Shown here: positions 53,336-62,980 of the stretch, one piece after another
Layout: each line of letters opens with the position of its first letter
Position numbering within the stretch: position 1 is the first letter of the stretch
Assembly (NCBI RefSeq): GCF_000474945.1
Contig: NZ_AXDW01000022.1
Span: forward strand, 1-64,000
Origin: Solimonas soli DSM 21787
GTDB taxonomy: Bacteria; Pseudomonadota; Gammaproteobacteria; Nevskiales; Nevskiaceae
Reading direction: 5' to 3'
Length of the DNA: 64,000 nt
Notes under the pieces: generated by a model
The model's input: only the letters and a program-made list of their open reading frames with translations
Databases searched by the model: none
What the model was told of the DNA's origin: nothing
Translations under genes and position numbers: made by a program

Positions 53336-55673
53336 AACCGACACGAGGCTGGCCGCCGACCGCATCGCCGTGATCGTCGGCGTCGGTGAGTTCACCGATC
53401 GCCCGGCGCAGAGCAGCGCGGCGCTCGAACCGCTCGCGCTGATGGAGCGTGCGCTGCGCGCGGCGGAGGCCGATGCCGGCGCCGCACTGCTGCACAAGGT
53501 CGAATCGATCGAACTGATCGGCCTGATCAGCTGGCGCTACGCCGATCCGGTGACACTGCTGTGCGAGCGTCTCGGCATCGCGCCGGCACGCAAGGTCAAC
53601 GCCAGCATGGGCGGCGAAACGCCGATCCGCCTGATCCATGAAGCCGCCGTGCGCATTGCGCGCGGCGAGCTGCAGGCCGCCGCCATCGTCGGCGGCGAGG
53701 CGATGAACGCGCGCAATCGCGCCGCCAAGGAAAAGGTCAAGCTCGACTGGACACCGGCGGCCTCGAAAGAAACCGCCGTGCAGTTTCCGTCGAGCCGCTT
53801 CGAGCTGAGTCCGGCTGCGCAGAAACTCGGCGTCACCGATCCGGCGCAGATCTATCCGCTGTACGAGATGGCGACGCAGGCCGCCTGGGGCCAGACGCCG
53901 GCCGAGGCACAACAGGAATCGGCGGCGCTGTGGGCGCAGTACGCGGCGGTCGCCGCCGGCAACGAGTACGCGTGGATCCGCACGGCGCCGGATGCGCAAG
54001 CGATCGCTGGCGTCGACGGCAACAACCGCTTGATCAACTGGCCCTATCCGAAACTGATGGTTGCCAATCCGTCGGTCAATCAGGCGGCCGGCGTCATCGT
54101 CACCAGTCTCGCGCTGGCGCGCGCGGCCGGCGTACCGGAGGACCGGATCATTCACATCTGGGGCGGCGCGACGGCTAAGGAACCCGCGGACTACCTCAAG
54201 CGCGATGCCTACACGCACAGCACCGCGCAGCAAGCGGTGCTCGAACAGAGCGTCGCGCTGGTCGGCGGCGACGCGAAGCGTTTCGACCGTCTCGAGCTGT
54301 ACAGCTGCTTCCCGGTCGTGCCGAAGATGGCGCTGCGCCATCTCGGTCTCGATGCGCGGCAGCGTACGCCGACGGTCGCCGGCGGCCTCACCTTTTTCGG
54401 TGGCCCGCTCAACAACTACATGTCGCACGCCGTGTGCGCGATGGTACGCCAGCTGCGCGCCGCGCCGCAGGAGCTCGGCCTGCTCTACGGTCAGGGCGGC
54501 TACGTCAACAAGCATCACACACTGATCATCAGTGCCACGCCGCCGTCACAGGCACTGGCGCTCGACTATTCCGTGCAAGAGAAAGCCGATCGTCTGCGCG
54601 GTCCGGTGCCGGCACTGGTCGACGATTACCAGGGCCCCGCGCGCATCGAGACCTACACCGTGCTGTACGCACGTGACGGCGAGCCGCTGCATGGCATCGT
54701 CGTGCTGCGCACGCCGGACGAGCGCCGCCTGATGGCCAGGGTGCTGGCCGACGACGAACCGTCGATGGCGCTGCTGCTGTCGACCGAGCGCAATGCAATC
54801 GGCGCGGCGGGTCATGTGCGCGTCGATGCCTTCGGCCTGCCGGTCTGGGAAGCCGGCGCGCTGCGCGATCGCCGCAGCCTGCCGAAACGTTACTGCACCG
54901 TCGAGCGCGACGGCGCGCTGACGATCGTGACGATGAACCGCCCGGAAGCGATGAACGCCCTGCATCCTGCCGCCAATGCCGAACTCGCCGAAGTCTTCGA
55001 CGACTTCGCGCGCGACCCCGAACAGTGGGTAGCGATTCTCACCGGCGCCGGCGAACGCGCGTTCTGCACCGGGAACGATCTGAAGTTCACCGCCAGAGCG
55101 ATGGCGCGCGGCGAAAGCTTCGCACCGCCGTTGACGGGCTTCGCCGGCCTCACAGGTCGCTTCGATCTGAACAAGCCGGTGATCGCCGCCGTCAACGGCG
55201 CAGCGATGGGCGGCGGCTTCGAGATCGCGCTCGCCTGCGATCTGCTGATCGCCGCCGACAACGCAGTGTTCGCACTGCCGGAACCCAAGGTCGGCCTCGC
55301 CGCCTTCGAAGCCGGCCTCTTGCGCCTGCCACAGCAGATTCCGTTGAAGCAGGCCATGGGCATGATTCTCACCGGCCGCAGCGTACCGGCGCAGGAAGGC
55401 CTGTCGCTCGGCTTCGTCAACGAAGTGGTGCCGGCCGGCGAACTGCTGGCCGCCGCGCGGCGCTGGGCGGCGGCGATCATCGCCTGCAGCCCGATGTCGA
55501 TCCGCGCTTCGAAGGAAATCGTCCGCCAGGGCCACAACGAAGCGACGCTCGCCGACGCCTACCGGAACCAGATGCGCTATCCGGCGGCGCGCGCGCTGTT
55601 CCGCTCGTCGGACTTCCGCGAAGGCCCGCTGGCGTTTGCGCAGAAGCGCGCACCACGCTGGAAAGCCGAGTAA
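53325..55673 (+). CDS. Fusion: thiolase-like protein type 1 + enoyl-CoA hydratase
   Basis: 782 residues. Residues about 10-510 form a thiolase-like protein. The Cys region reads NASMGGETPIRLI without a catalytic Cys. The part ending in YTVLYARDGEPLHGIVVLRT matches the additional C-terminal domain of TLP1 proteins. Residues about 525-782 form a crotonase with GERAFCTGNDLKF, VNGAAMGGGFEIALACD and EPKVGLAAFEAGL. TLP1 and crotonase are normally separate, so this is a two-enzyme fusion for consecutive beta-oxidation steps. GTG start at 53325. Confidence 0.88.
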   Translation: MSTETDTRLAADRIAVIVGVGEFTDRPAQSSAALEPLALMERALRAAEADAGAALLHKVESIELIGLISWRYADPVTLLCERLGIAPARKVNASMGGETPIRLIHEAAVRIARGELQAAAIVGGEAMNARNRAAKEKVKLDWTPAASKETAVQFPSSRFELSPAAQKLGVTDPAQIYPLYEMATQAAWGQTPAEAQQESAALWAQYAAVAAGNEYAWIRTAPDAQAIAGVDGNNRLINWPYPKLMVANPSVNQAAGVIVTSLALARAAGVPEDRIIHIWGGATAKEPADYLKRDAYTHSTAQQAVLEQSVALVGGDAKRFDRLELYSCFPVVPKMALRHLGLDARQRTPTVAGGLTFFGGPLNNYMSHAVCAMVRQLRAAPQELGLLYGQGGYVNKHHTLIISATPPSQALALDYSVQEKADRLRGPVPALVDDYQGPARIETYTVLYARDGEPLHGIVVLRTPDERRLMARVLADDEPSMALLLSTERNAIGAAGHVRVDAFGLPVWEAGALRDRRSLPKRYCTVERDGALTIVTMNRPEAMNALHPAANAELAEVFDDFARDPEQWVAILTGAGERAFCTGNDLKFTARAMARGESFAPPLTGFAGLTGRFDLNKPVIAAVNGAAMGGGFEIALACDLLIAADNAVFALPEPKVGLAAFEAGLLRLPQQIPLKQAMGMILTGRSVPAQEGLSLGFVNEVVPAGELLAAARRWAAAIIACSPMSIRASKEIVRQGHNEATLADAYRNQMRYPAARALFRSSDFREGPLAFAQKRAPRWKAE

Positions 55674-55679
55674 GCGCGC

Positions 55680-56903
55680 ATGGATCTCGACTGGAGTGCC
55701 GCCGACCTCGCCTTTCGCGATGAAGTCCGCGCGTTCCTCGCCGAGGCGGTCGACGACGAGCTGCGCGCCGCCGGCACGCGGATGACCAGCGTCTATCCGG
55801 ACCATCACGCCTCGATCGCCTTCCAGAAGAAACTCGCCGCGCGCGGCTGGGGCGCACCGAGCTGGCCACGCGAACACGGTGGTTGCGCGTGGAGCGTCGT
55901 GCAGCGCTATCTGTTCGCGCGCGAGCGCTTGGCCGCCGGCGCACCGCCGCCGCCGCTTGGCATCCACATGGTCGGCCCGGCGATCATCCGTTTCGGCACA
56001 CCGGAACAGCACGCGCGCTTCCTGCCCGGCACGCTGAGCGGCGACATCCTGTGGAGCCAGGGTTACTCCGAACCACAGTCCGGCTCCGATCTCGCATCCC
56101 TGCAGATGCAGGCGATCGACGACGGCGACGATCTCGTCTGCACCGGCTCGAAGATCTGGACCACGCACGCGCACGTCTCGAACTGGATGTTCGCGCTGGT
56201 GCGCAGCGCGCGCGAATCGAGGCCGCAGCAAGGCATCACCTTCGTTCTGCTCGACATGCACAGCCCGGGCATCAGCGTGCGGCCAATCGTCATGTCGTCC
56301 GGCGAGCACATCCAGAATCAGGTGTTCTTCGATGCCGTGCGCGTGCCGAAGGCCAATGTGCTCGGCAAGATCGGCGACGGCTGGACAGTCGCCAAGTTCC
56401 AGCTCGAATTCGAACGCAGCAATCTGGCTTCCGCACCGGAGTCGCAGCTGCGCCTCGACGAGCTGCGCCGTTTCGCCGCGTCGGTCCGTACCGAGGACGG
56501 CGACAGCATGCTCGACGACCCACTGTTCGCGTCGCGCCTGGCCGCCGCGCGCGTACGCGCGACGACGCTCGAACACTATGAACTGCAGGCGCTGTCGGCG
56601 ATCGCCGGCGGCGGCTCGCCGGGACTCGCGGCGTCGATCATGAAGATCGTCGGCACCGAGCTGAGCCAGCATCTGACCGAACTCGCGCTCGATGCCGCCG
56701 GTTTCTACGGTCGAGCCTACCAGCCGCAGGCCTTCCGGCCAGGCGGCGATGTGATGCTGCCGCACGCGTCCGATGCGACGAATGGCCCGCTCGCGGCGGC
56801 CGCCGCGCCGCTGCGCTATCTCAACGACCGCGCCGCCACGATCTACGCCGGCTCGACCGAGATCCAGTACAACATTCTCGCCAAGGCAGCGCTGGGGCTT
56901 TGA
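55680..56903 (+). CDS. Acyl-CoA dehydrogenase
   Basis: 407 residues. ACAD fold with WSQGYSEPQSGSDLASL (FAD/substrate region), TGSKIWTTHAH and the C-terminal IYAGSTEIQYNILAKAALGL. It introduces a double bond next to the CoA ester and passes electrons to ETF. It starts 6 nt after the TLP1-crotonase stop and closes the plus-strand operon. Confidence 0.92.
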   Translation: MDLDWSAADLAFRDEVRAFLAEAVDDELRAAGTRMTSVYPDHHASIAFQKKLAARGWGAPSWPREHGGCAWSVVQRYLFARERLAAGAPPPPLGIHMVGPAIIRFGTPEQHARFLPGTLSGDILWSQGYSEPQSGSDLASLQMQAIDDGDDLVCTGSKIWTTHAHVSNWMFALVRSARESRPQQGITFVLLDMHSPGISVRPIVMSSGEHIQNQVFFDAVRVPKANVLGKIGDGWTVAKFQLEFERSNLASAPESQLRLDELRRFAASVRTEDGDSMLDDPLFASRLAAARVRATTLEHYELQALSAIAGGGSPGLAASIMKIVGTELSQHLTELALDAAGFYGRAYQPQAFRPGGDVMLPHASDATNGPLAAAAAPLRYLNDRAATIYAGSTEIQYNILAKAALGL

Positions 56904-57024
56904 ACGAATTCATCGCCGCCCCCCATGGCGGGCGTCGCGAGGCGTCCGGCAGCGTCAGCGGATCGGACAGCGCTGCGTCGCTCCGCCGCGGCATTGCTCA
57001 CAATGACGAAGCAGGTGCAGGAAC

Positions 57025-58134
57025 CTAAGCCGCCGCGCGCTCCAGGCGCGCGTGACGGCGCAGATGATGGTCGACATCGCCGAATTCACGTTCGATCGCC
57101 GTCGCGCGCTTGAAGTAGCTGCCCAGCGGCAGCTCATCGGTCATGCCCATGCCGCCGTGCAGCTGCACGGCGTTCTGGCCGACGAAGCGGCAGGCCTCGG
57201 CGACGCTGATCTTCGCGGTCGAGACGGCGAGCGCGCGCTCGCGCGGCGGCTTGCCCAGCGACAGCGTCGCCATCACCGGCGCCGCGCGCGCCAGCTCGAT
57301 CTTCAGATGCATGGCCACGAGACGATGCTGAATCACCTGAGACTCGGCAAGCGCCTGACCGAACTGGCGACGCTCGCGCACGTACGCCAGCGTGTCGGCC
57401 TGCAGCCGCGTCATCACGCCGAGCGCTTCGGCGCACACCGCAGCGGCACCTTCATCGAGCATCTGTTCAAGTGAAGTGCGCGCGGCTTCGCCTTCGGCGA
57501 GCAAGGCTTCGCTCGCGAGTGTCACCGCGTCGAAGTGCAGATCGGCAGCGCGGCGGCCGTCGAAGGTCGGATACACGACGAGCTGCAAGCCGCGCGTGTC
57601 ACGCGGCACGACGAACAGGGCGATCTTCGCGCCCTCGACCGCCGCACTGGCGATGAAATGCGTCGCCCACGGTGCCGCGACGACCACGGCCTTGCCGCCG
57701 TCGAGGCGCCAGCAGCCCGCCGTCCGCCGCGCCCGCAGATCGCCTGCCTGCGCTTCCGTCCACGCCGGCACGACGACGGCGCCTCCGTCGGCGATTCGCT
57801 TCAGCAAGGCATCGCCCGGCTCGCTCGCGGTGCGCGACAGCAGCCCGGCGGCGAGCACGCAGCTTTCGAGGTAAGGCTCGACGACCAGCGCCTTGCCGAA
57901 CGTCTCCATCACCAGCATGTGCTCGACGGCACCGCCGCCGCTGCCGCCGACACGCTCCGGCAAGGCGGCGCCGAGCAGGCCGAGTTCGTCGGCGAAACGT
58001 CTCCACAACGCCGGCTGCCAGCCGTTCTCGCCGACGATAACCTTGCGGCGCGCCTCGAACTGATACTGCTCGCCGAGGAAGGTATCGAGGTTGTCGCGCA
58101 GCAAGCGCTGCGTCGTATCGAGTTCGAAATTCAT
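57025..58134 (-). CDS. Acyl-CoA dehydrogenase family protein (short, second subunit type)
   Basis: 369 residues. N-terminal ACAD helices (LLRDNLDTFLG), GLLGAALPERVGG and the C-terminal QLHGGMGMTDELPLGSYFKRAT. The middle beta-domain is weakly conserved and the FAD/catalytic residues are hard to place. Such proteins are often one half of a heteromeric ACAD, as in steroid-side-chain FadE pairs. The ATG at 58134 (GGAG upstream) is chosen over a longer start. It is divergent from the ferredoxin gene across the 25-bp palindrome. Confidence 0.85.
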   Translation of the reverse strand: MNFELDTTQRLLRDNLDTFLGEQYQFEARRKVIVGENGWQPALWRRFADELGLLGAALPERVGGSGGGAVEHMLVMETFGKALVVEPYLESCVLAAGLLSRTASEPGDALLKRIADGGAVVVPAWTEAQAGDLRARRTAGCWRLDGGKAVVVAAPWATHFIASAAVEGAKIALFVVPRDTRGLQLVVYPTFDGRRAADLHFDAVTLASEALLAEGEAARTSLEQMLDEGAAAVCAEALGVMTRLQADTLAYVRERRQFGQALAESQVIQHRLVAMHLKIELARAAPVMATLSLGKPPRERALAVSTAKISVAEACRFVGQNAVQLHGGMGMTDELPLGSYFKRATAIEREFGDVDHHLRRHARLERAAA

Positions 58135-58288
58135 GTTGGACTCCGTCGTGATGCAGCCGGGCCGACGCGCGGCGTCAAACACGCGCTTGCCGTCGGCGCC
58201 TCAGCGGCACGGGCGCGACCGGCGTCGCCCCGCCGGCGGCGGCGCAATGCCGCCGCATCGATGCCGGGGCTTGGCCATCGCCGGGCGC

Positions 58289-58313
58289 TTAAATATAATA
58301 ATATTAGATTTAA
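58289..58313. promoter_or_regulatory. 25-bp AT-rich palindrome between ACAD and ferredoxin genes
   Basis: Arms TTAAAT and TAATA mirror TATTA and ATTTAA, with only single unpaired bases between them and at the centre. It lies midway in the 224-nt divergent gap in otherwise GC-rich DNA. A strong operator candidate for a dimeric regulator of the catabolic genes. Confidence 0.65.
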
Positions 58314-58358
58314 TGCCCAGCGGCGCGATGCGCCTTCGGACCCCGCCAGGAAACCCTT

Positions 58359-58679
58359 ATGACCCGAGCCATTTTCATCACCGCCGAAGGCAAGCGCTTC
58401 GATGTCGACTGCGGCAAGGAGGCGTCGATGATGCGCGTCGCGCTTTCGAACAATGTGCCGGGCATCGACGCGGACTGCGGCGGCTCCATGGTCTGCGGCA
58501 CCTGCCACGTCCACGTCGCCGACGCCTGGCTGGCCAGGCTGCCCGCGAAGACGTCCATGGAGGCGGAGATCCTCGATTACGTGCCGGAACCGAATCCGAA
58601 TGCGCGGCTGTCGTGCCAGATCCCGGTCAGCGCCGAACTCGACGGCATCGAGCTGACCGTTCCGCGCCTGCAGCGCTGA
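58359..58679 (+). CDS. [2Fe-2S] ferredoxin (adrenodoxin/putidaredoxin type)
   Basis: 106 residues. Cluster ligands C40, C46, C49 and C86 in the C-x5-C-x2-C pattern (DADCGGSMVCGTCHVHV, LSCQ), as in P450 and Rieske-oxygenase redox partners. The size and spacing are identical to the ferredoxin at 62981-63301, though the sequences differ. AGGAAA precedes the ATG. It probably supplies electrons to an oxygenase of this region; no ferredoxin reductase gene is in the window. Confidence 0.93.
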   Translation: MTRAIFITAEGKRFDVDCGKEASMMRVALSNNVPGIDADCGGSMVCGTCHVHVADAWLARLPAKTSMEAEILDYVPEPNPNARLSCQIPVSAELDGIELTVPRLQR

Positions 58680-58730
58680 GCCGCCGACCGCATCCATGCG
58701 GGCCGCGATGCGGGCCGCCGCGCTCATCGG

Positions 58731-59738
58731 CTAGGCGGCGAGGTCGATGATGATCTTGCCGAAGTGGCGGCCGCTTTCCTGATGGAGAAACGCGTCCACG
58801 AGCCGCGACAGCGCGAACGTGCGATCCAGTACCGGGCGCAGGCCGCTCAACTCGATGCCGCGGCACATGTCCAGCTGCATCGCCCTGCTGCCGACCGCGA
58901 TCGGCCGCAGGCGCGGCTGCCTGGCGATCAGGCGGCCGATATGCAGCGGCGCTTCCAGACCGCCGAGCACACCGACCATCACGATGTTGCCGCCGACGCG
59001 CACCGCCTTCAGCGACTGCGCCAGCGTCGAGTGGCCGCCGACGTCGACCACGTGATCGACGCCGCCGCCCGACAGCCGGCGCACCGTCTCGCCCCAGAGC
59101 TTGTCTTCGCGATAGTTCACGAGATGATGCGCGCCCAGCGTGCGCAGGCGTTCGAGCTTGTCCGGCAGCGATGAGGTCGCGTATACCTCGGCGCCGGCGA
59201 GTCGCGCGAACTGCAGCGCGAAGATCGACATGCCGCCGCTGCCCTGCACCAGCACGCGGTCGCCCGGCTTGATGCCGCACTCGACGACGAGCGCGCGCCA
59301 GGCGGTCAGCGCCGCGCACGGCAGCGTGGCGGCTTCCGCAGGACTCAGATGCGCGGGCATCGGCGTCAGCGCCTGCGGCTCGACGACGCTGTACTGCACG
59401 GCGCAGCCGTCGATGCTGTCGCCAGTCATCGTCAGCGTGTTGTCGAGCGTCGCCGCGCCGTCCTGCCATTTCGGAAAGAAGACACTGATGACGCGATCGC
59501 CGACCTTCCATTCCCGCACGCCGGCACCGACCGCGACCACTTCGCCGGCACCGTCGGACAGCGGAATGCGTCCGTCGACACTCGGCAGGGCGCCGGTGAC
59601 GACGGCGTAGTCGTGATAGTTCAGCGAGGAGGCGTGCCAGCGCACCTTGACGCGGCCCGGCGTCACGTCCGGCTCCGGGCGCTCGCCGATCTGCAGGGCG
59701 CTCAGCGCCGCGGGCAGCTTCAGCGTGGCCAGCTTCAT
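58731..59738 (-). CDS. Zinc-free MDR oxidoreductase (quinone-oxidoreductase-like)
   Basis: 335 residues of the medium-chain reductase superfamily. HASSLNYHDYAVVTG, a VLVQGSGGMSIFALQFARL cofactor loop and DHVVDVGGHSTLAQSL. Zinc-ligand cysteines of the structural site are absent. Members reduce enoyl or quinone substrates with NADPH. ATGA overlap with the upstream ACAD; last gene of its operon. Confidence 0.88.
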   Translation of the reverse strand: MKLATLKLPAALSALQIGERPEPDVTPGRVKVRWHASSLNYHDYAVVTGALPSVDGRIPLSDGAGEVVAVGAGVREWKVGDRVISVFFPKWQDGAATLDNTLTMTGDSIDGCAVQYSVVEPQALTPMPAHLSPAEAATLPCAALTAWRALVVECGIKPGDRVLVQGSGGMSIFALQFARLAGAEVYATSSLPDKLERLRTLGAHHLVNYREDKLWGETVRRLSGGGVDHVVDVGGHSTLAQSLKAVRVGGNIVMVGVLGGLEAPLHIGRLIARQPRLRPIAVGSRAMQLDMCRGIELSGLRPVLDRTFALSRLVDAFLHQESGRHFGKIIIDLAA

Positions 59739-61432
59739 GCCGCGATCCCGGCTGCCCGCGGTGCCGCGCCGCGCACCACGGCGAGCCGGTAGTCGAATTC
59801 CGCAAACAGGTGACGGAAGTAGAACGCCGCCACCTCGCCCGCGCCGTGCATCCCGCCGCGATCCGCGGCGGCGGCGCGCAGCAGCAGCCAGCCGACGACG
59901 AGCAGGCCGAGCGCGCGTAACAGGTGCACCGCGACCTCGGCGGCATCGACGGGCGGCAGCGCGAGAAGCGCGTCGCGCAGCGGCGGCAGGCGCGCGCGCA
60001 GCGCATCGCCGTGCGCCGACGGCGGCAATGCGGCATCGATCTCGTCGAGCAGCCGCTGCAGTCGCAGGCCGCGGTCGCCGAGCAGCTTGCGCACGACGAG
60101 GTCGAGGGCCTGGATGCCGTTGGTGCCTTCGTAGATCGAAAAGACGCGAACGTCGCGCGCGATCTGCTCGACGCCGTACTCGCACACGTAGCCATGGCCG
60201 CCGTGGACCTGGATCGCGAGATGGGCGACGTCGTGCGCATTGTCGGACAGAAAGGCTTTGGCGACCGGCGTCAGCAGCGCAAGCCGCTCGCCCGCACGCT
60301 CGCGCTCGCCGGCGTCCGCGTGCGCGGCCTCGATGTCAAGCTGCAGGGACAGCCAGCTGGTCAGCAGACGGCCGCCCTGGGTCCAGGCGCGCTGCGTCAT
60401 CAGCATGCGCCGCACGTCGGCGTGCTCGATCAGCGGCACGGCCGGGGCGTCGCCGGCGCCGCGGCCCTGCAGGCGCGTCTCCGCATAGGCTTGTGCGAGC
60501 TGGCATGCCAGTTCGCCGGCGCCGACCGACTGCACCGCGACGCCTAGGCGCGCGGCGTTCATCATCACGAACATGCAGGCCAGGCCGCGATTCGGTTCGC
60601 CGACCAGCCAGCCCTGCGCGCGCTCGAAGTTCAGCGCGCAGGTCGCGCTGCCGCGCATGCCCATCTTGTGTTCGAGACCGACGACGGCGATGCCGTTGCT
60701 GCCGGCCGCGAGCCCGTCGCCCTCCGGCAGCTGCCGCGGCACGAGAAACAGCGACAGACCCTTGCTGCCCGGCGGCGCATCCGGCAGACGCGCCAGCACG
60801 AGATGCACGATGTTCTCCGCGGCGTCGTGGTCGCCGCCGGAGATGAACAGCTTGGCGCCGCTGATGGCGTAGCGGCCGTCCGCCAGCGGCTCGGCGCGCG
60901 TGCGCACAAGGCCGAGATCGCTGCCGGCCTGCGCCTCGGTCAGACACATGCTCGTCGTCCAGGCGCCGCTGGCGATCTTCGGCAGATACCGGCTTTGCAG
61001 TTCGGCGTCCGCGTGCGCGCGCAACAGTTCGTAGGCACCGTGCGCGATGCCGGGAAACATGGCCCAGGACGGATTCGCGGCATTGAGCATTTCGAGCAGC
61101 GCGTTGGCGAGCACCATCGGCAGCCCCTGCCCGCCGTGTTCGGCGGCGCAGGCCAGCGCCGGCCAGCCGCCGTCGACGAAGACGCGGTAAGCGTCGGCAA
61201 AGCCGGGCGGCAGCGCGACGCGGCCATCCTCGAGGCGGCAACCCTGGTCGCCGGCGACGCGCGTCGGCGCCAGCACGCCCGCCGCGAAATCCGCCGCCTC
61301 GTCGAGGATCTGGTCGACGAGCGCGCGATCGACACCCGCGTAGCCCGGCATCGCGGCGTACGCGTCCGTCACCGCCAGCACCTCGTGCAGCACGAAGCGC
61401 ATCTGCTCCAGCGGCGCGCGATAGGCGCTCAT
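59735..61432 (-). CDS. 60-kDa acyl-CoA dehydrogenase (DmdC/AcdB-like)
   Basis: 565 residues, longer than ordinary ACADs, with an extra C-terminal domain (about 455-565). CLTEAQAGSDLG, GIAVVGLEHKMGMRGSAT and the catalytic-region IYEGTNGIQALDLVVRKLL identify the large ACAD class that includes 3-methylmercaptopropionyl-CoA dehydrogenase. Overlaps both neighbours by ATGA, so it is co-translated with the aldehyde dehydrogenase and MDR genes. Confidence 0.92.
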   Translation of the reverse strand: MSAYRAPLEQMRFVLHEVLAVTDAYAAMPGYAGVDRALVDQILDEAADFAAGVLAPTRVAGDQGCRLEDGRVALPPGFADAYRVFVDGGWPALACAAEHGGQGLPMVLANALLEMLNAANPSWAMFPGIAHGAYELLRAHADAELQSRYLPKIASGAWTTSMCLTEAQAGSDLGLVRTRAEPLADGRYAISGAKLFISGGDHDAAENIVHLVLARLPDAPPGSKGLSLFLVPRQLPEGDGLAAGSNGIAVVGLEHKMGMRGSATCALNFERAQGWLVGEPNRGLACMFVMMNAARLGVAVQSVGAGELACQLAQAYAETRLQGRGAGDAPAVPLIEHADVRRMLMTQRAWTQGGRLLTSWLSLQLDIEAAHADAGERERAGERLALLTPVAKAFLSDNAHDVAHLAIQVHGGHGYVCEYGVEQIARDVRVFSIYEGTNGIQALDLVVRKLLGDRGLRLQRLLDEIDAALPPSAHGDALRARLPPLRDALLALPPVDAAEVAVHLLRALGLLVVGWLLLRAAAADRGGMHGAGEVAAFYFRHLFAEFDYRLAVVRGAAPRAAGIAA

Positions 61433-62937
61433 GCGGAGCGCCGCCGCGGCGTCTTTTCGTAGCGCCTGGCCAGCTTTTCGAGTCCGCCGCGCACGGCGAA
61501 GTCGAACAGCTTGCCGTACGGCGGCTGCAGCACGCGCATCAGCGCCGCGGGCCCGGCCTGCCGATAGACCGAACGCGCGTGACTGAAGCGGCGGAATCCT
61601 TCGATGCCGAAGCTGTACGAGCCCATGCCGCTGCGGCCGACGCCGCCGAACGGCAGGTCGGGCACGCTGTAATGGAACATCGCGTCGTTGATCGTCACGC
61701 CGCCGGAGAAGCTGCGGTCGAGCACGTCCTGCGCGAAGGCATGGCTGCGCGAGAACACGTACAGGCCGAGCGGTTTCTCCAGGCGACGCAGACCGGCGCA
61801 GAGCGTGTCGAGGTCGTCGTACGGAATGACGACGAGCACCGGGCCGAACAGTTCCTCGCCCAGCGCCCGCGTGCCCTCGGGCGGATCGATGATCGCCTGC
61901 AGGGCCAGACGCTTGTTCGCTTCATCGCGCAAGGGTCCCGTCCGTCCGCCGAGGCCGAGCGGAACCACGCGCGCGCCGCGACGCCGCGCCTCCTCGACGA
62001 GGCTTTCGAGACGGCGAAAATGCCGCTCGTTGACCAGGCCGCAGTAGTCGCGGTTCTGCACCGAGCCCGGATAGAGCTTCGCCATCGCCGCGTCGAGCCT
62101 GGCGATGAACGGCTCCAGCTTGGCGCGCGGCACGAACAGCAAGTCGGGCGCCAGACAGGCCTGGCCGCCGTTGAGCGTCTTGGCGGCGATCAGGCGGCCG
62201 GCGCACTCGTCGAGATCGGCATCGTCGCCGACGATCACCGGGCATTTGCCGCCGAGTTCGAGCGTGACCGGCGTGAGATTCGGCGCCGCGGCTTCCATGA
62301 TCTTGGCGCCGACGCCGGGGCTGCCGGTGAACATCAGGTGATCGAAGCGCAGGCTCGCGAATGCCTTGCTGGTTTCGAGACCGCCGCCGATCACGGCGAG
62401 CTCGGTCTCGTCGAAGTAGTCGCGGACCGCCGCGTCGAGCGCGGCCGTGCTCGCCGGCATCATGTCGGAAGGACACAGCATCGCCCGGTTGCCGGCGGCG
62501 AGCACCGTGACCATCGGCGCCAGCACCAGGTTCAGCGGCGCATTCCAGGCGCCCATGACGCCGACCACGCCGAGCGGCTGATACTGGATCTCGGCGCGCG
62601 CGCCGAACAGCTTGAACGGCATCGGCGCCGGACGCCGCTCCGCCTTCATCCACTCGCCGACGCGCTTGCGGGCGGTTCGCAGCAGCTGCACCGGCAGGAA
62701 GATTTCCGTCATCAGGCTCCACTCGCGGCCGCGTACCGCAAAGTCCTGCATGATCGCGTCGAGCAAGGCCTCGCGGTGCGCGAGGAGCATGGCCGTCGCG
62801 CGATCGAGACGGTCTTCGCGGGTCGCCCGCGACACCGGCATCTCGGCCACGAATGCCTCGCGCTGCCGGCGCAGGATGCGCAGCAGATGCTCGAGATCGG
62901 CGGGCTGGGTGCTGTCGTTCGGCATCACACTCGGCAT
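61429..62937 (-). CDS. Coniferyl-aldehyde-dehydrogenase-like ALDH
   Basis: 502 residues. ALDH fold of the coniferyl/long-chain aldehyde group: MGAWNAPLNLVLAP, MFTGSPGVGAKI, ELGGKCP with the Glu and GGQACLAPD with the catalytic Cys. The FGGVGRSGMGSYSF end is typical of membrane-associated class 3-like enzymes. The ATG at 62937 (GGAG seven bases upstream) is used. It oxidises an aldehyde to the acid, perhaps the product of the nearby P450. Confidence 0.91.
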   Translation of the reverse strand: MPSVMPNDSTQPADLEHLLRILRRQREAFVAEMPVSRATREDRLDRATAMLLAHREALLDAIMQDFAVRGREWSLMTEIFLPVQLLRTARKRVGEWMKAERRPAPMPFKLFGARAEIQYQPLGVVGVMGAWNAPLNLVLAPMVTVLAAGNRAMLCPSDMMPASTAALDAAVRDYFDETELAVIGGGLETSKAFASLRFDHLMFTGSPGVGAKIMEAAAPNLTPVTLELGGKCPVIVGDDADLDECAGRLIAAKTLNGGQACLAPDLLFVPRAKLEPFIARLDAAMAKLYPGSVQNRDYCGLVNERHFRRLESLVEEARRRGARVVPLGLGGRTGPLRDEANKRLALQAIIDPPEGTRALGEELFGPVLVVIPYDDLDTLCAGLRRLEKPLGLYVFSRSHAFAQDVLDRSFSGGVTINDAMFHYSVPDLPFGGVGRSGMGSYSFGIEGFRRFSHARSVYRQAGPAALMRVLQPPYGKLFDFAVRGGLEKLARRYEKTPRRRSA

Positions 62938-62980
62938 GCGAGGTCTCCGGTACGGTTTCGGAACCGAGCTGCGCCGCGCG

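Noticed and set aside
56904-57024. Repeat-like intergenic sequence between two acyl-CoA dehydrogenase genes
   Set aside because: Has a common-looking short motif (GCTCACAATGACG) but no clear hairpin or second copy in the window.
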